61,371 bases of DNA from Actinomycetota bacterium (GCA_013178005.1 JABLXL010000019.1:1-61371), one strand, 5' to 3'; shown: positions 9,094 through 18,160, counted from the stretch's first letter. Numbers and translations are program-made. Notes: generated from the sequence alone by a model not told the origin.

Positions 9094-9272
9094 TGAGCCG
9101 GACATGCCCGACAGCTCGGGGGTGAAAGCCCCTGGCCAACCTGACGGTCTGGACCCGGGCTTATCTCCTTGGAGGCTCGCTGATCTACTTAACCTTGCCG
9201 AACCGCAGTGTACGGACCCGTATGCACGGTGGTGTGGCAGGGACAGCCCGCGAAGGCCTGCCTATGGCGATT
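9094..9272 (+). mobile_element. Internally deleted group II intron (ORF-less remnant)
   Basis: The 3' portion (9202-9268) matches the domain V/VI block at 57-126 closely, with one mismatch in the lower stem of domain V. The 5' portion (about 9096-9150) has the look of a bacterial group II intron start, including GGGGTGAAAGCCCC. Everything between, including the reverse transcriptase, is missing. The boundaries are supported by an intron-free version of the same site: at 11531-11560 the terminator half and the sequence after the intron are directly joined. It cannot move by itself; whether it still splices in trans is unknown. Confidence 0.7.
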
Positions 9273-9432
9273 GCTCCCAGCGCCGCGTGTTGCATGAGGG
9301 CATGATCGTCCTGCCCGGCTTTTTGGGAAACCGGCGAGGCGAGAGCTGGCCGGGGCTCGTTGGACAGCTTTTTTACGATCCTTAAGCGGTGCACTGCTCA
9401 TCTTCATGCAGCCGCGATGATATGCATTCCAA
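9273..9432 (+). repeat. Long direct repeat, left copy (DR1)
   Basis: About 160 bp starting GCTCCCAGCGCCGCGT recurs at 11550-11711 with roughly 90% or more identity by eye. With the terminator 3' half (9075-9093 versus 11531-11548) included, the repeat is about 180 bp interrupted here by the intron. Both copies contain an open frame with the segment EGMIVLPGFLGNR and the same stop position, but no start or ribosome site, so coding is doubtful. Confidence 0.9.
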
Positions 9433-9699
9433 TAGATTTCAGCAGAATATTTGATATGACCAAACTTTCGGGGAAAAAGCTAGCCATCAAATGTTGCCCG
9501 TCCGACTGCGGCCTTGGAATCAATGTTGATTCAAAACAGATAACTTGAAGTTGAAAGCGATGGCATTGACCGCGGGGGTAACGGCTTACAATGTTTTACA
9601 GATGATGGTTTAAACCAACCTGGGGGGTGGAGGCCAAGACGATTTATTGGCTGGAACCGAACGTATAGGAACCACGTCGTACCTGAAGGAGGGAATGCT

Positions 9700-10508
9700 A
9701 TGGGAAATAGGTTAAAAAACGCCATCGTAATGCTTATCACTTTGTCATGCGTATTTTTATCCACGCCCCTTTTGACCGGTAACGTCAAGGCGCTTTCAAA
9801 CAGCCATCCCTGGGCGGATGATTACGGCTTCGATACTGGCAGCCAGACGGCACAGAAAAGCTATAGCACCTGTCACAATAAGTACATTACTTCTCTGGCA
9901 TCTATACAATTAGAACATCAAACAGTCCAAGCACAGATTATGGAATATATGTTAAAGGCTGGCCGAATACGAATTACTCCAATGCCAGCAGTTCGATACC
10001 TTATGGCTATCTGAGCGGGAACGCTTATTTCGCCTGGTTTAATCATTCCAATGGTCACGCCCTTGATTTTAAAGGTTCCGTTTTGTTAGATGTGCCACGA
10101 GTAGGCGATCCGCCGAATTCTTTGTACGTAAGCAATCTGAGGAATATGGACGATTTAAAATTTGCGCTGCTGCTGGGATGTTATACCTCGCTTGATTACG
10201 CCGGTGACGGACGCCATCTGGCGTGGGAATTTCGCTGCGATAGAGGCGTTGACGCTGTAGTTGCTTTTGATGGGGAGATCGGAAGACATGTAGGCGATTT
10301 TTAGCCATCACATGTATTTTGCCAGGAGTTTTCACGCGGTTCTCAATTATATGGATATCATGTGGCCGATGCTTGCGCCTGGGCCAAACTTTGGACATAT
10401 CGGCATTGCGGCAACAGCCACCACGGGCTTGATACTTGCTCGATCTGGGGAAACGGTTATACGTACATAAACAGCCCGGGAGATGGCATTTATGAGGGAA
10501 GGCAATGA
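9700..10508 (+). pseudogene. Decayed secreted protein gene, possibly CHAT/caspase-like
   Basis: The gene starts at ATG 9700 after GAAGGAGG with a clear signal peptide (hydrophobic residues 9-25, ending VKA). The frame is lost before 9960. Sensible protein resumes in another frame (PYGYLSGNAYFAWFNHSNGH...LKFALLLGCYTSLDYAGDG...GVDAVVAFDG), stops near 10303, and resumes once more (YGYHVADACAWAKLWTYRHC...) to a stop at 10508. At least two frame changes are needed. The 'LLGCYTS...GVDAVVAF' layout recalls the His-Cys core of CHAT or gingipain-like folds, but this is a weak resemblance. It lies just upstream of the PepSY-like gene and may once have formed an operon with it. Confidence 0.7.
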
Positions 10509-10551
10509 AATGAGCCAGAAAAGAATCAACGAGAAAAAGGAGGGCGTACAT

Positions 10552-11511
10552 ATGAATACTGATTTAAAAAAACAACAAAGAAAAATAATGGCGATTTTTA
10601 CCGCCCTGGCCATCATAACAATTCTCGTGATATCAGTCTGCTTGCTTGCCGTGCGCCCAGATTCCGGAGAGGCCGGAGGGAATATGGGAAGCGAAAAGCT
10701 CAGGGAGAAGGTGCTCACCAGCGCTCGTTTATTCAACCCGGAACTTGAGACGGTAGAGGAGTCTTCGGAATACAGTACCGATCTTGAAGTATACTACTCG
10801 TTGATAGATGCCGGGGGGAAGAATTGCGGCGCAATTATCGTTGACCGCAGCACGGGAGAGCCCATCCTGTTTTTCGATGCAAGTGCTGGCTCGGCGGGAA
10901 GGGTATCCGCCGATGTCAAGGTCAAGCCCGAAGAGGCGAGGGCGATAGTGGAAGGCTTCCTCGAAGAGCATGGCATAGACCTGCAGCATTACGCGCTCGA
11001 AAAAGATCCTCTGGTTCCAATGGGCATGGAAGGGCCGCCGGATAATCTTGCGCCCGTTTATGGTTACGAGTTCAACTACAGAATCCAGGTCAACGGGATT
11101 TTTGTCGATGATTTCGAGCATGGACGAGGAAGCTGTCTGGTGGCGCTTTCGCCTGAAGACGGCAGCATAAAGACCTTCTCGCTGCCTAGGGATAGCGTTT
11201 CTCTGTCTGATCTACCGTATGACGAAGTGAAGATGGGCAAAGAGGAAGCCCTGAAAATAGCTGCTGGAAAGACCAAAGGTATCGAACTGGATCAGGGTAA
11301 AATCCCGGTTATTCAAGGAAGCGACGTCGAACTCAGATACATGGTCAAGGGCAACAGGCTAGTCCCCTATTGGAGAGTGGCTATCAGATATCGCGATGCC
11401 AGTCTCGGAGATCTCAGCTTACTTCCCGAAGAAGCAACGTATCTGGGTGGATGTTCGTATTATATTTCCGCCGTGGACGGCCAGATTCTCATGGAAGGCG
11501 ATACTTGGTAG
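10552..11511 (+). CDS. Membrane-anchored PepSY-like protein
   Basis: The 319-residue protein has a basic N-terminus and one membrane helix (about residues 12-33), with the rest outside the cell. The body holds two PepSY-like stretches: VKPEEARAIVEGFLEEHGID, preceded by a strand that mentions no cofactor residues, and KMGKEEALKIAAGKTKG with the following YWRVAI...YYISAVDGQILM strands. PepSY domains often inhibit peptidases; that role here is inference. ATG 10552 is chosen because AAGGAGG lies 8 bases upstream, whereas the in-frame extension to 10483 has none. It is the only intact gene of the island and its end nearly touches the right direct repeat. Confidence 0.75.
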   Translation: MNTDLKKQQRKIMAIFTALAIITILVISVCLLAVRPDSGEAGGNMGSEKLREKVLTSARLFNPELETVEESSEYSTDLEVYYSLIDAGGKNCGAIIVDRSTGEPILFFDASAGSAGRVSADVKVKPEEARAIVEGFLEEHGIDLQHYALEKDPLVPMGMEGPPDNLAPVYGYEFNYRIQVNGIFVDDFEHGRGSCLVALSPEDGSIKTFSLPRDSVSLSDLPYDEVKMGKEEALKIAAGKTKGIELDQGKIPVIQGSDVELRYMVKGNRLVPYWRVAIRYRDASLGDLSLLPEEATYLGGCSYYISAVDGQILMEGDTW

Positions 11512-11549
11512 TGTATATGCTCACCATGGACGAGCGCCCGGTTTTCATA

Positions 11550-11711
11550 GCTCCCAGCGCCGCGTTCTGTATGAGGGCATGATCGTCCTGCCCGGCTTTT
11601 TGGGAAACCGGGGAGGCGAGAGCTGGCCGGGGTTCGTTGGGCAGCTTTTTAACGATCCTTAAGCGGTGCACTGCTCATCATAATGCAGCCGCGATGATAT
11701 GCATCCCAATA
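11550..11711 (+). repeat. Long direct repeat, right copy (DR2)
   Basis: Copy of 9273-9432. Immediately before it (11531-11548) lies a copy of the 3' half of the tRNA-fMet terminator, so this is the intron-free state of the site. Beyond it, 11712-11941 holds no credible gene; GGCGAGTCGC near 11863 and GCGACTCGCC near 11909 form a 10-bp inverted repeat that could end transcription of the minus-strand gene that follows. Confidence 0.9.
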
Positions 11712-11941
11712 GCAATGAATCCTCCCCGGTGATACGATGTGATCTGGGCAACATCGCCGCATTCAGCGCGAGGCCGCGCATGGCCCAAACCACCGACGGC
11801 TATGGCGCGATGGGCTCCAATAAGCGCTGCCATCCACAGCCCTTGACCTCACGCGGACCTCGGCGAGTCGCGTGAAAGGTCGTCCAACTCCCAATTTCGC
11901 AGTTCGCGAGCGACTCGCCCGGGCGAAAGCGGACCTTTTCC

Positions 11942-13399
11942 CTAGTACTTGGTGGTCATGTACCATTCCCAGGGGAGGCGGGCGAGCAGGCGGTCGCATG
12001 CCTTTTTCTTCCAGGAGGAGGGCAGGAGCGGGCTGGCCAGCGCCCGGTCCACCATCCGTTCCAGGGGACGGGAGAGCGCGTCCGGGAGGGTGAAAATGCC
12101 GTGATAGAGCCAGGCGAGGGCGGTGAAGTACTCGCTCACCAGCTCCATCTGTTCCTCGCTGATGCCATCCAGCTTGAGGGCGGACCTGCGGGTGAACAAG
12201 GTGTCCGTCCCCTCGTCCACGAAGAGGCCCTTCTCCTTGCAGTCCCGGTAGAGCTCGGTCCCGGGGAAGGGGTAGAAGACGGTTATCTGGGTGATGCCGG
12301 GCTGGGCGCGCCCGTTGAGCTTGACCGTGTCCAGGACCATGGAGAAGTCCTCCTGGGGGAAACCCATCATGTTCAGGGAGACGGTCCCGATGCCGTACTT
12401 GCGGCAGAGGCGGAAGGCGTCCAGTATGCGTTCGTCGCTCATGCGGCGGCCGAGGACATTCTTCCTCAGCCACGGGTTGCCGCTCTCGATGCCCATGCAG
12501 ATGGTCTTGCAGCCGGCCTCTTTGAGGGCGGCTATCTTCTCCTCGTCCAGGAGGTCCACGCGGGAGTTGCAGATAAAGGGCAGGTCCACGCGGCGCGGAT
12601 ATTCGCGCACGAACTCCTTAAACCAGGCGGGCCGCAGGGTGAGGATGTCGTCGTCGAAACGCACGTGGTCTATGCCCTCGGCTCCCTCCGCCAGCTCCTC
12701 TATCTCGGACAACACGTTGTCCACGCTGCGAAAGCGCACGTAGCGACTCCCGTCAGGATAAACGTTCCTCTGGGCGTGGTTGGAGCAGTAGCGGCAATGG
12801 TAGGGGCATCCGCGGGAGGCCATGACCGTGATGCGTTCCCGCTGGTCGGGCGCCATGCGTTCCATTTCGAAGATGGAGCGGTCGGGAAAGGGAAGGCTGT
12901 CGAGGTCCTCCAGCGGAGTTCGCGCGGGGTTGGCGAAGTCCCTTCCCCGCCACCTTCCCATGAGGCCGGGGATGGCGTCCACCTCGCCGCGCCCCTCCAG
13001 GGCCTCCACGAGCTCCAACAGCGCCGCCTCCCCCTCGCCCAGGCACACGAAGTCGATGCTCTCCTCCTCCAGGGTACCGAGCGGGTCCAGGGTGGGGTGC
13101 ACTCCCCCCACCACCACGGGAAGCCCGGTCTCCTCCTTGGCCCAGCGCGCCATACTGCGCACCTTGGGGAACATGAGGCTGGTGGAGGAAAAAGCCACAA
13201 GTCCGGCGTCCTGTCGTGAGAGCCATGCGAGGAACGTCTCGCGGTCGGTAGGCTCCAGGAGGTGCAGGAAAGCGACCTCGTGCCCTTCGCGTTTGAGCAC
13301 GGCGGACAGGTATCCGCTGCCGAGATGGACCCTGCCCTGGGGCTCTCCGCTTATGCAGCCGCTATGGTAGTAGTCGGGGTATATCAGGGCTACGCGCAT
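11942..13399 (-). CDS. B12-binding-domain radical SAM protein
   Basis: The 485-residue protein starts with a Rossmann-like cobalamin-binding domain (MRVALIYPDYY..., residues 1-150, with VVVGGVHPTLDP). A radical SAM core follows, in which C198, C202 and C205 (CPYHCRYC) hold the 4Fe-4S cluster that cleaves S-adenosylmethionine. 'GIESGN' and 'MGFPQED' follow in their usual places. Such enzymes often methylate or rearrange lipids, cofactors or natural products; the substrate here cannot be told. ATG 13399 is chosen because homology begins exactly there; the frame stays open a further 630 bases over genes on the other strand. Confidence 0.88.
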   Translation of the reverse strand: MRVALIYPDYYHSGCISGEPQGRVHLGSGYLSAVLKREGHEVAFLHLLEPTDRETFLAWLSRQDAGLVAFSSTSLMFPKVRSMARWAKEETGLPVVVGGVHPTLDPLGTLEEESIDFVCLGEGEAALLELVEALEGRGEVDAIPGLMGRWRGRDFANPARTPLEDLDSLPFPDRSIFEMERMAPDQRERITVMASRGCPYHCRYCSNHAQRNVYPDGSRYVRFRSVDNVLSEIEELAEGAEGIDHVRFDDDILTLRPAWFKEFVREYPRRVDLPFICNSRVDLLDEEKIAALKEAGCKTICMGIESGNPWLRKNVLGRRMSDERILDAFRLCRKYGIGTVSLNMMGFPQEDFSMVLDTVKLNGRAQPGITQITVFYPFPGTELYRDCKEKGLFVDEGTDTLFTRRSALKLDGISEEQMELVSEYFTALAWLYHGIFTLPDALSRPLERMVDRALASPLLPSSWKKKACDRLLARLPWEWYMTTKY

Positions 13400-13573
13400 C
13401 GCTTCTCTTCGCTCCCTCCCTCTCCGCGTCACGTGGTTATATATGATAAACGAAGCGGGCCATGCGGCGTAAGGCCGTTTGTGTTTATATGGAGTTGGCA
13501 CGGAGACGGCACGGGCGCCGTTTGCGCACGATGCCTGGGCGCGCAGGAAGGGGAGAGGAGCGAGGAGGTAAAG

Positions 13574-13795
13574 ATGTCCTGTTATTTCCGTCACCTTTCC
13601 AGCCTCTTCGAGGAGGCCGGCATTGACCTGGACGAGGTCAAGGCGGACAAGGCTAGAAAGAAAGAGATCGACGCCAGGTTGCACGCGCTGGTGGGGGTGG
13701 AATACAAGGATTGCCCCCTTGCCTGGAAAAAGATAAAGGAGATGCTCTCGGACGGGGAGGGCAGGACGAGGCTGGTCGAGGCCATCAAGGGCTGA
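13574..13795 (+). CDS. Small conserved cysteine-containing protein (73 aa)
   Basis: The product begins MSCYFRHLSSLFEEAGI and continues with VGVEYKDCPLAWKKIKEML. It is soluble, charged, and looks mostly helical. The N-terminal 'SCYFRHL' and 'VEYKDCP' cysteines could bind metal. I believe small proteins with this opening occur in anaerobes, but I cannot name a function. GAGGAGG lies 6 bases before the ATG. It is divergent from the radical SAM gene and 142 bases upstream of the crotonase gene, with which it may be co-transcribed. Confidence 0.75.
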   Translation: MSCYFRHLSSLFEEAGIDLDEVKADKARKKEIDARLHALVGVEYKDCPLAWKKIKEMLSDGEGRTRLVEAIKG

Positions 13796-13937
13796 GAGCG
13801 ATTCGGCGGCTTCCGGGGCGCGGGGTCGGGGCATGCGGAGATGTGGAACGTGCGGCGTGCGCCCATCTAGGCCCCCGGCCCGCCGAAGGCGGCGGTGGGA
13901 TGCGTGCAGGCGTGGGCCGAAGGAAGGGAGCCAGGGG

Positions 13938-14741
13938 ATGGAAGGCGAGATATTCAGCGTGGAGATCGAGGACGGGGTGGCTAGGTGCAGCATGAACTCC
14001 CCCGAGGATATGAACGCCCTAAGCGTCAAACTCGGCTACCCCATGGTGGAGGGGCTCACGCGCGTCCTGGAGGACGACGGGGTGCGCGTGATCGTCCTGC
14101 GCGGCGAGGGGGGCCATTTCTGCTCCGGAGCCGACCTATCCCTGCTCGGGGAGAACCTCGACCCCGTCTTCCTGAACCAGAGCATGACCCGCCTGGCGGA
14201 GGTTATCCTCCGCATGTACGAGGGGCCGAAGCCGGTGATCACCGAGGTGGACGGCTTCGCGGTGGGGGGCGGGCTGGGCTTGGCCCTCGCGTCCGATATC
14301 ACCTACGCCACGGAAAGGGCGCTTTTCTGCATGGGCTTCGTCCGCATCGCCGCCACCCCGGACATGGGGTCGTCCTATTTCCTCGCCGAGAGGGTGGGGA
14401 TCGCGAGGGCGAAGGAGATGGCGTTCACGGGCCGCATGGTGGACGCGGAAGAGGCCTTGCGCATGGGGCTGGTCAACCGGGTGGTCGACCACGAGCGTAT
14501 CTCGCTGGAGGTCATGGAGCTCGCGCGTGAGATCGCGAGGAAGTCACAGGACACCATCGCCACCACCAAGCGCATGCTCAACCGGTCCCGCCTCCTGGAG
14601 CTGCGCACCGTGCTGGGCCTGGAGTGCAGCGTTCAACCCGTGATGCTCCTCTCAGACGAACACCGCGCCGCCGTGCGCAGGATATTGCAACGCTGGGAGA
14701 GCGGGCTCGGCGCCCGCGACCTCGGCGAGCCCAGGGAATGA
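13938..14741 (+). CDS. Enoyl-CoA hydratase/isomerase (crotonase) family protein
   Basis: Crotonases hydrate, isomerise or cleave acyl-CoA thioesters. In the 267-residue protein the oxyanion-hole segments are HFCSGADLSLL (residues about 58-68) and FAVGGGLGLALASD (about 105-118). The ATPDMGSSYFLAERVG stretch has the PD.GS form common in PaaG-like isomerases rather than the Glu of classic hydratases, so isomerase activity is more likely. ATG 13938 follows GGAAGGGAG and matches the start of homology. Neighbouring genes are not obviously part of beta-oxidation; acyl-CoA synthetases lie at 31.4 and 54.4 kb. Confidence 0.88.
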   Translation: MEGEIFSVEIEDGVARCSMNSPEDMNALSVKLGYPMVEGLTRVLEDDGVRVIVLRGEGGHFCSGADLSLLGENLDPVFLNQSMTRLAEVILRMYEGPKPVITEVDGFAVGGGLGLALASDITYATERALFCMGFVRIAATPDMGSSYFLAERVGIARAKEMAFTGRMVDAEEALRMGLVNRVVDHERISLEVMELAREIARKSQDTIATTKRMLNRSRLLELRTVLGLECSVQPVMLLSDEHRAAVRRILQRWESGLGARDLGEPRE

Positions 14742-14903
14742 ATCGAGCCAAATGGGGAAGAATAGAGCATATAAGACATCGGGCGGGGAAAAGCTGACGA
14801 AGCGGCTCCGATCGATGGATCTCGCATGAGTCTGGACGGTGCCCTGCCGGAGGATTCGCAGCGGCGAGATCATGGACCGCTTTACATGAAGGGGGGAATG
14901 CAG

Positions 14904-15758
14904 ATGGCTTTCGTCACCAACGCGGAGCTGCTCAACCGGGCCATGGCGGAGGGGTACGCCGTGGGGGCGTTCAACACCAATAACCTGGAGATCACCCTCT
15001 CCATCGTGGAGGCGGCGGCGCAGGAGCGCTCGCCGCTCATCCTCGCCGTTTCCCCGGGGGCGATGAAGTACGCCGGCGTGGCTTACCTGGCGGCCATCGC
15101 CCGCGTGGCCTCGGAATCCGTGGACGTGCCCATGTCCCTGCACCTGGACCACGGAACCACCCTCGAGGAGGTCAAGGCGGCCCTCGATCACGGCTTCTCC
15201 TCGGTGATGATCGACGGCAGCAAGCTCCCCTTCGAGGAGAACGTCGCCCTCACGCGGCGGGCGGTGGAGATGGCGCGCGCCGCGGGGGCCTCGACCGAGG
15301 CGGAGCTGGGCCGCCTGGTGGGCGTGGAGGACAACATATCCGTGTCCGAAAGGGAGGCGTCCATGACCGACCCCGAGCAGGCGGCGGAGTTCGTGGAGAA
15401 AACGGGCATCGACTCCCTCGCGGTGTCCATAGGCAATGCCCACGGCTGGTACAAGGGCGAACCGAAACTCGATTTCGAGCGCCTGCGCGAGATCCGGGCC
15501 AGGGTCTCCGTGCCCCTGGTGCTTCACGGGGCGAGCGGGATCCCCGACGACATGATAAGGGAGGCCTGCTCCATCGGGGTGGACAAGATAAACATCGACA
15601 CCGAGGTGAGGGACGCCTTCCGGCAGGCGGTGGCCGGGTTCGTGAACGAGAACCCGGACCAGATAGACCCGCGCAAGATACTCACCCCCGCCCGGGAAGC
15701 CATGCGGGAGGTGGTGGCGCGCAAGATGAGGCTCTTCGGCTGTGCCGGGCGCGCTTGA
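14904..15758 (+). CDS. fba: Class II fructose-1,6-bisphosphate aldolase family
   Basis: The enzyme joins or splits glyceraldehyde-3-phosphate/dihydroxyacetone phosphate and fructose-1,6-bisphosphate, with a zinc ion. The 284-residue barrel shows GAFNTNN near residue 22, SLHLDHGTT (D82 acid, H83 zinc ligand), IGNAHGWYKGEPKLDF, and VLHGASGIPDD with a zinc-binding His. KINIDTEVRDAF is the phosphate-binding stretch. The closest layout is the Fba/GatY/KbaY group, so a tagatose-bisphosphate substrate is possible. ATG 14904 is preferred over ATG 14898 because it is correctly spaced from GGGGGG (14891-14896). A phosphofructokinase follows 281 bases downstream, which supports a glycolytic role. Confidence 0.93.
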   Translation: MAFVTNAELLNRAMAEGYAVGAFNTNNLEITLSIVEAAAQERSPLILAVSPGAMKYAGVAYLAAIARVASESVDVPMSLHLDHGTTLEEVKAALDHGFSSVMIDGSKLPFEENVALTRRAVEMARAAGASTEAELGRLVGVEDNISVSEREASMTDPEQAAEFVEKTGIDSLAVSIGNAHGWYKGEPKLDFERLREIRARVSVPLVLHGASGIPDDMIREACSIGVDKINIDTEVRDAFRQAVAGFVNENPDQIDPRKILTPAREAMREVVARKMRLFGCAGRA

Positions 15759-16039
15759 GGCTCCTGGTCGCCGGAGAGAAAAGGTACCGCGCTTCGCGCG
15801 TCGGGGCGCTGAAACGCGCGATTGGAGCCGATGTATCGCGGAGGCGGCGAGAGAAGCGCGTGATTGGAGATGGAAGGACTTGGTAAATACCTACCGAGCT
15901 GCGCGTTCCTGGGTGGCAAAGTCCCGTGCCGCGCGCCGGTCAAAATATGCGCCCAGCGGGCAAGTAAAGAAAGGTTTCTGGAGGAAGACCGATACATGGA
16001 GAGGAAAAGAGGAGAGAGGAAAAGAGGAGGAATGACGGA

Positions 16040-17065
16040 GTGAGGATCGCCTTGCTGACTGGAGGAGGGGACAGTTCCGCGATAAACGCCGCCATCCGGG
16101 CGGTGGTGCGCAAGGCCATAGCGGACGGACACGAGGTCATCGGGATAAAGCGGGGATGGAGGGGGCTGGTATACGACGAGGTGGAGCCGCTGTTCATGGG
16201 CTCGGTTTCGGGGATAATACAGCGCGGCGGCACCATACTGGGCACCTCGCGCACCAACCCCTTCAAGATCGAGAACGGCCTCGAGAACATCATGGTGAAC
16301 CTGCGCAAGCACGGGATAGACGCGGTGATAGCCATCGGTGGAGAGGACACCAACGGGGTCGCCCACCGGCTGGCGGAGCACGGCGTGAAATGCGTGGGCG
16401 TGCCCCAGACCATCGACAACGACTTGCCGGGAACGGACTACTCCATCGGCTTTGACACCGCGGTGGCCGTGGCCACCGACGCCCTGGACAAGTTGCATAC
16501 CACCGCCTTCTCCCACCACCGCATCATGATCCTCGAGGTCATGGGAAGGGACGCCGGGTGGATAGCCCTCATCTCGGGAATCGCGGGCGGTGCGGACAGC
16601 ATCCTCATCCCCGAAGTGCCCTTCACCCTGGACGAGGTGGTGGAGCGCATCGAGAAAAGACGCAGGATGAACAAGCACTTCTCCATCATCGTGGTCTCCG
16701 AGGGCGCCAGGCCCAAGGGAGTCGAGGAGCAGTTCGTAATGGACCAGAAGAAGGACCCCTTCGGACATGTGCGGCTGGGGGGTATCGGCAACTGGCTCGC
16801 GGATGAGATCGAGCGCGTCACCGGGCACGAGACCCGCGTCACCCACCTCGGGCACCTGCAGAGGGGAGGCACGCCCACGGTCTTCGACCGCGTGCTCGCC
16901 ACCAGGCTGGGCGCCTTCGCGGTGCAGATGGTGGAGGAGGGGACCTTCGATCACATGGCCTGCATGTGCGCCAACCAGGTGAAGGCGGTGCCTTACTCCG
17001 AGGCGCTGGCGGGGACCAAGCAGGTCGACCTCGAGCTCTACGAGCTGGCGCAGCTTTTCTTCTGA
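16040..17065 (+). CDS. pfkA: 6-phosphofructokinase family, atypical donor-site residues
   Basis: This family phosphorylates fructose-6-phosphate with ATP or pyrophosphate. The 341-residue protein has the catalytic TIDND (residues 125-129), EVMGRDAGW, and THLGHLQRGG. The donor site is unusual: GGGDSSAIN replaces the common GGD.PG.N, residues 99-104 read IGGEDT with D103 where ATP enzymes have Gly, and the residue before TIDND is Q123 instead of Gly (ATP type) or Lys (PPi type). D103 suggests pyrophosphate use, but the donor cannot be settled by eye. GTG 16040 follows GGAGG; the nearby ATG at 16032 hits a stop after three codons. It probably forms a transcript with the aldolase. Confidence 0.9.
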   Translation: MRIALLTGGGDSSAINAAIRAVVRKAIADGHEVIGIKRGWRGLVYDEVEPLFMGSVSGIIQRGGTILGTSRTNPFKIENGLENIMVNLRKHGIDAVIAIGGEDTNGVAHRLAEHGVKCVGVPQTIDNDLPGTDYSIGFDTAVAVATDALDKLHTTAFSHHRIMILEVMGRDAGWIALISGIAGGADSILIPEVPFTLDEVVERIEKRRRMNKHFSIIVVSEGARPKGVEEQFVMDQKKDPFGHVRLGGIGNWLADEIERVTGHETRVTHLGHLQRGGTPTVFDRVLATRLGAFAVQMVEEGTFDHMACMCANQVKAVPYSEALAGTKQVDLELYELAQLFF

Positions 17066-17443
17066 ACCGCCGCTGGCGCGAGAAGCGGAAAGGAGGACGG
17101 GCTCCTCGCTTTCCGCGCCGGGGTCCGGCGGATCACCCTCGCAACCCAAGTGAATCGATGGGGCTCCTCGCCTTCCGCGCCGTGGCACGGCGCAACCGGG
17201 GCGTCGGGTTCAAGGGCGCAATCCTGAAAGTCGTGGTATCCCTTGCATTCCTTCTATAATAGCGGCGCCAACAGGGCACCGGCTTCGCCGGCATGATCCC
17301 TGACACGTGAAGCGCACCGGTTTGGACGGCTGGGGGCCTCGAGGCGGACGCCGGGATCGCCCCTCCGGGTTTTACCGCGCCGGCCGAGAGGTGGTAGATT
17401 TACGGCAAAGGAGCCAAAGCCGAGGCGCGGACACCGGGAGGGG
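17066..17443. other. Spacer with short repeat and possible -10 box
   Basis: A segment close to GGGCTCCTCGCTTTCCGCG occurs twice (about 17099-17121 and 17160-17182). TATAAT at about 17255 may drive the gene at 17444, but no -35 is obvious. No gene is supported. Confidence 0.4.
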
Positions 17444-18115
17444 ATGGAGATGGCCCATTACGACCACCGCGATGAGGATTCCTGGAGCAGGTTTGTGTTC
17501 AATTTCCCCTACGCGGAGGGGTTGAGGAGGTTGCGCGAGGAGGTGCTGGCGAAGACCGACTTCGATCCCTCCGTGCTCTGGGTGTGGGGGACCATGCAGG
17601 CCATGGCGGTGATCGAGGTCCTCAAGGCCTGCGAGCGCGAGTTCGGCGAGGAAGGCCAGCGGGTGGTCAAGGAGGCCTTGACGGAGGTCGGAAGGGACAT
17701 CGGCAGGCAGATGATGGGGGAGCTGGAGCGCCCGGAGGGCATGAGCGACGCCGAGATCGCCAGCTTCTTCGCCACCGTGGTCAACCGCGTCGCCTACGCT
17801 TCGCTGGAGGAGCCGAGCATCGACTCCGAGGACGAGGTTAGCTTCCATATCCTGTGGTGCCCGCACCAGGACTGTTACTCCGCGTTCGACTGCCGCGTGC
17901 AGCGTTACTTCGTGCAGGGGATGCTGGAGGCGGTGAAGGAGAGAGGGCTGCTCGAGGGATGGCAGGTGCGCTTCACCCAGACCATCCCCGCGGGCGCCGA
18001 GACCTGCCGTTTCGTGCTCTGGCGCGCTCCCGACGGGGATAAGTCCCAGTGGGAGCGCTACACTGAGCAGTTGGAGAGGAAAGCCCTGGAGATGGCTCGG
18101 CGGGAGGGCGGATGA
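17444..18115 (+). CDS. L-2-amino-thiazoline-4-carboxylate hydrolase-like protein
   Basis: The 223-residue protein fits the PF14196 pattern by eye: a helical N-terminal half, then ILWCPHQDCYSAFDCRVQRYF, helices, and a final TIPAGAETCRFVLWRAP. Founding members open a thiazoline ring to yield cysteine, but most relatives are uncharacterised. The conserved cysteines (in WCPHQDC, FDC and ETC) suggest a metal or catalytic thiol. Two ATG codons (17444, 17450) are possible; the second is better spaced from GGGAGGGG (17436). No membrane segment is seen. Confidence 0.6.
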   Translation: MEMAHYDHRDEDSWSRFVFNFPYAEGLRRLREEVLAKTDFDPSVLWVWGTMQAMAVIEVLKACEREFGEEGQRVVKEALTEVGRDIGRQMMGELERPEGMSDAEIASFFATVVNRVAYASLEEPSIDSEDEVSFHILWCPHQDCYSAFDCRVQRYFVQGMLEAVKERGLLEGWQVRFTQTIPAGAETCRFVLWRAPDGDKSQWERYTEQLERKALEMARREGG

Positions 18116-18160
18116 AAGGGTCCCGCGCCCTTGCCCTCTCGCCTTGAGATCGCCCGACAC

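Larger units (their letters stand above)
9433..11530. other. AT-richer island between the direct repeats
   Basis: The interval between the two direct repeats is visibly poorer in GC than its surroundings and carries two genes unlike the neighbours: one broken (9700-10508) and one intact (10552-11511). No integrase or transposase is seen. The position behind a tRNA and the flanking repeats suggest acquired DNA or a locus held between two copies of a duplicated segment. The stretch 9433-9699 has no credible gene. Confidence 0.6.

Noticed and set aside
9286-11662. Small genes inside the direct repeats (EGMIVLPGFLGNR frame)
   Set aside because: The frame is open in both copies, but there is no ribosome site or conserved start; similarity of the DNA itself explains it.
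11942-14029. 695-residue reading of the radical SAM gene
   Set aside because: The extra N-terminal part is antisense to two well-supported plus-strand genes, and family similarity starts at the ATG at 13399.
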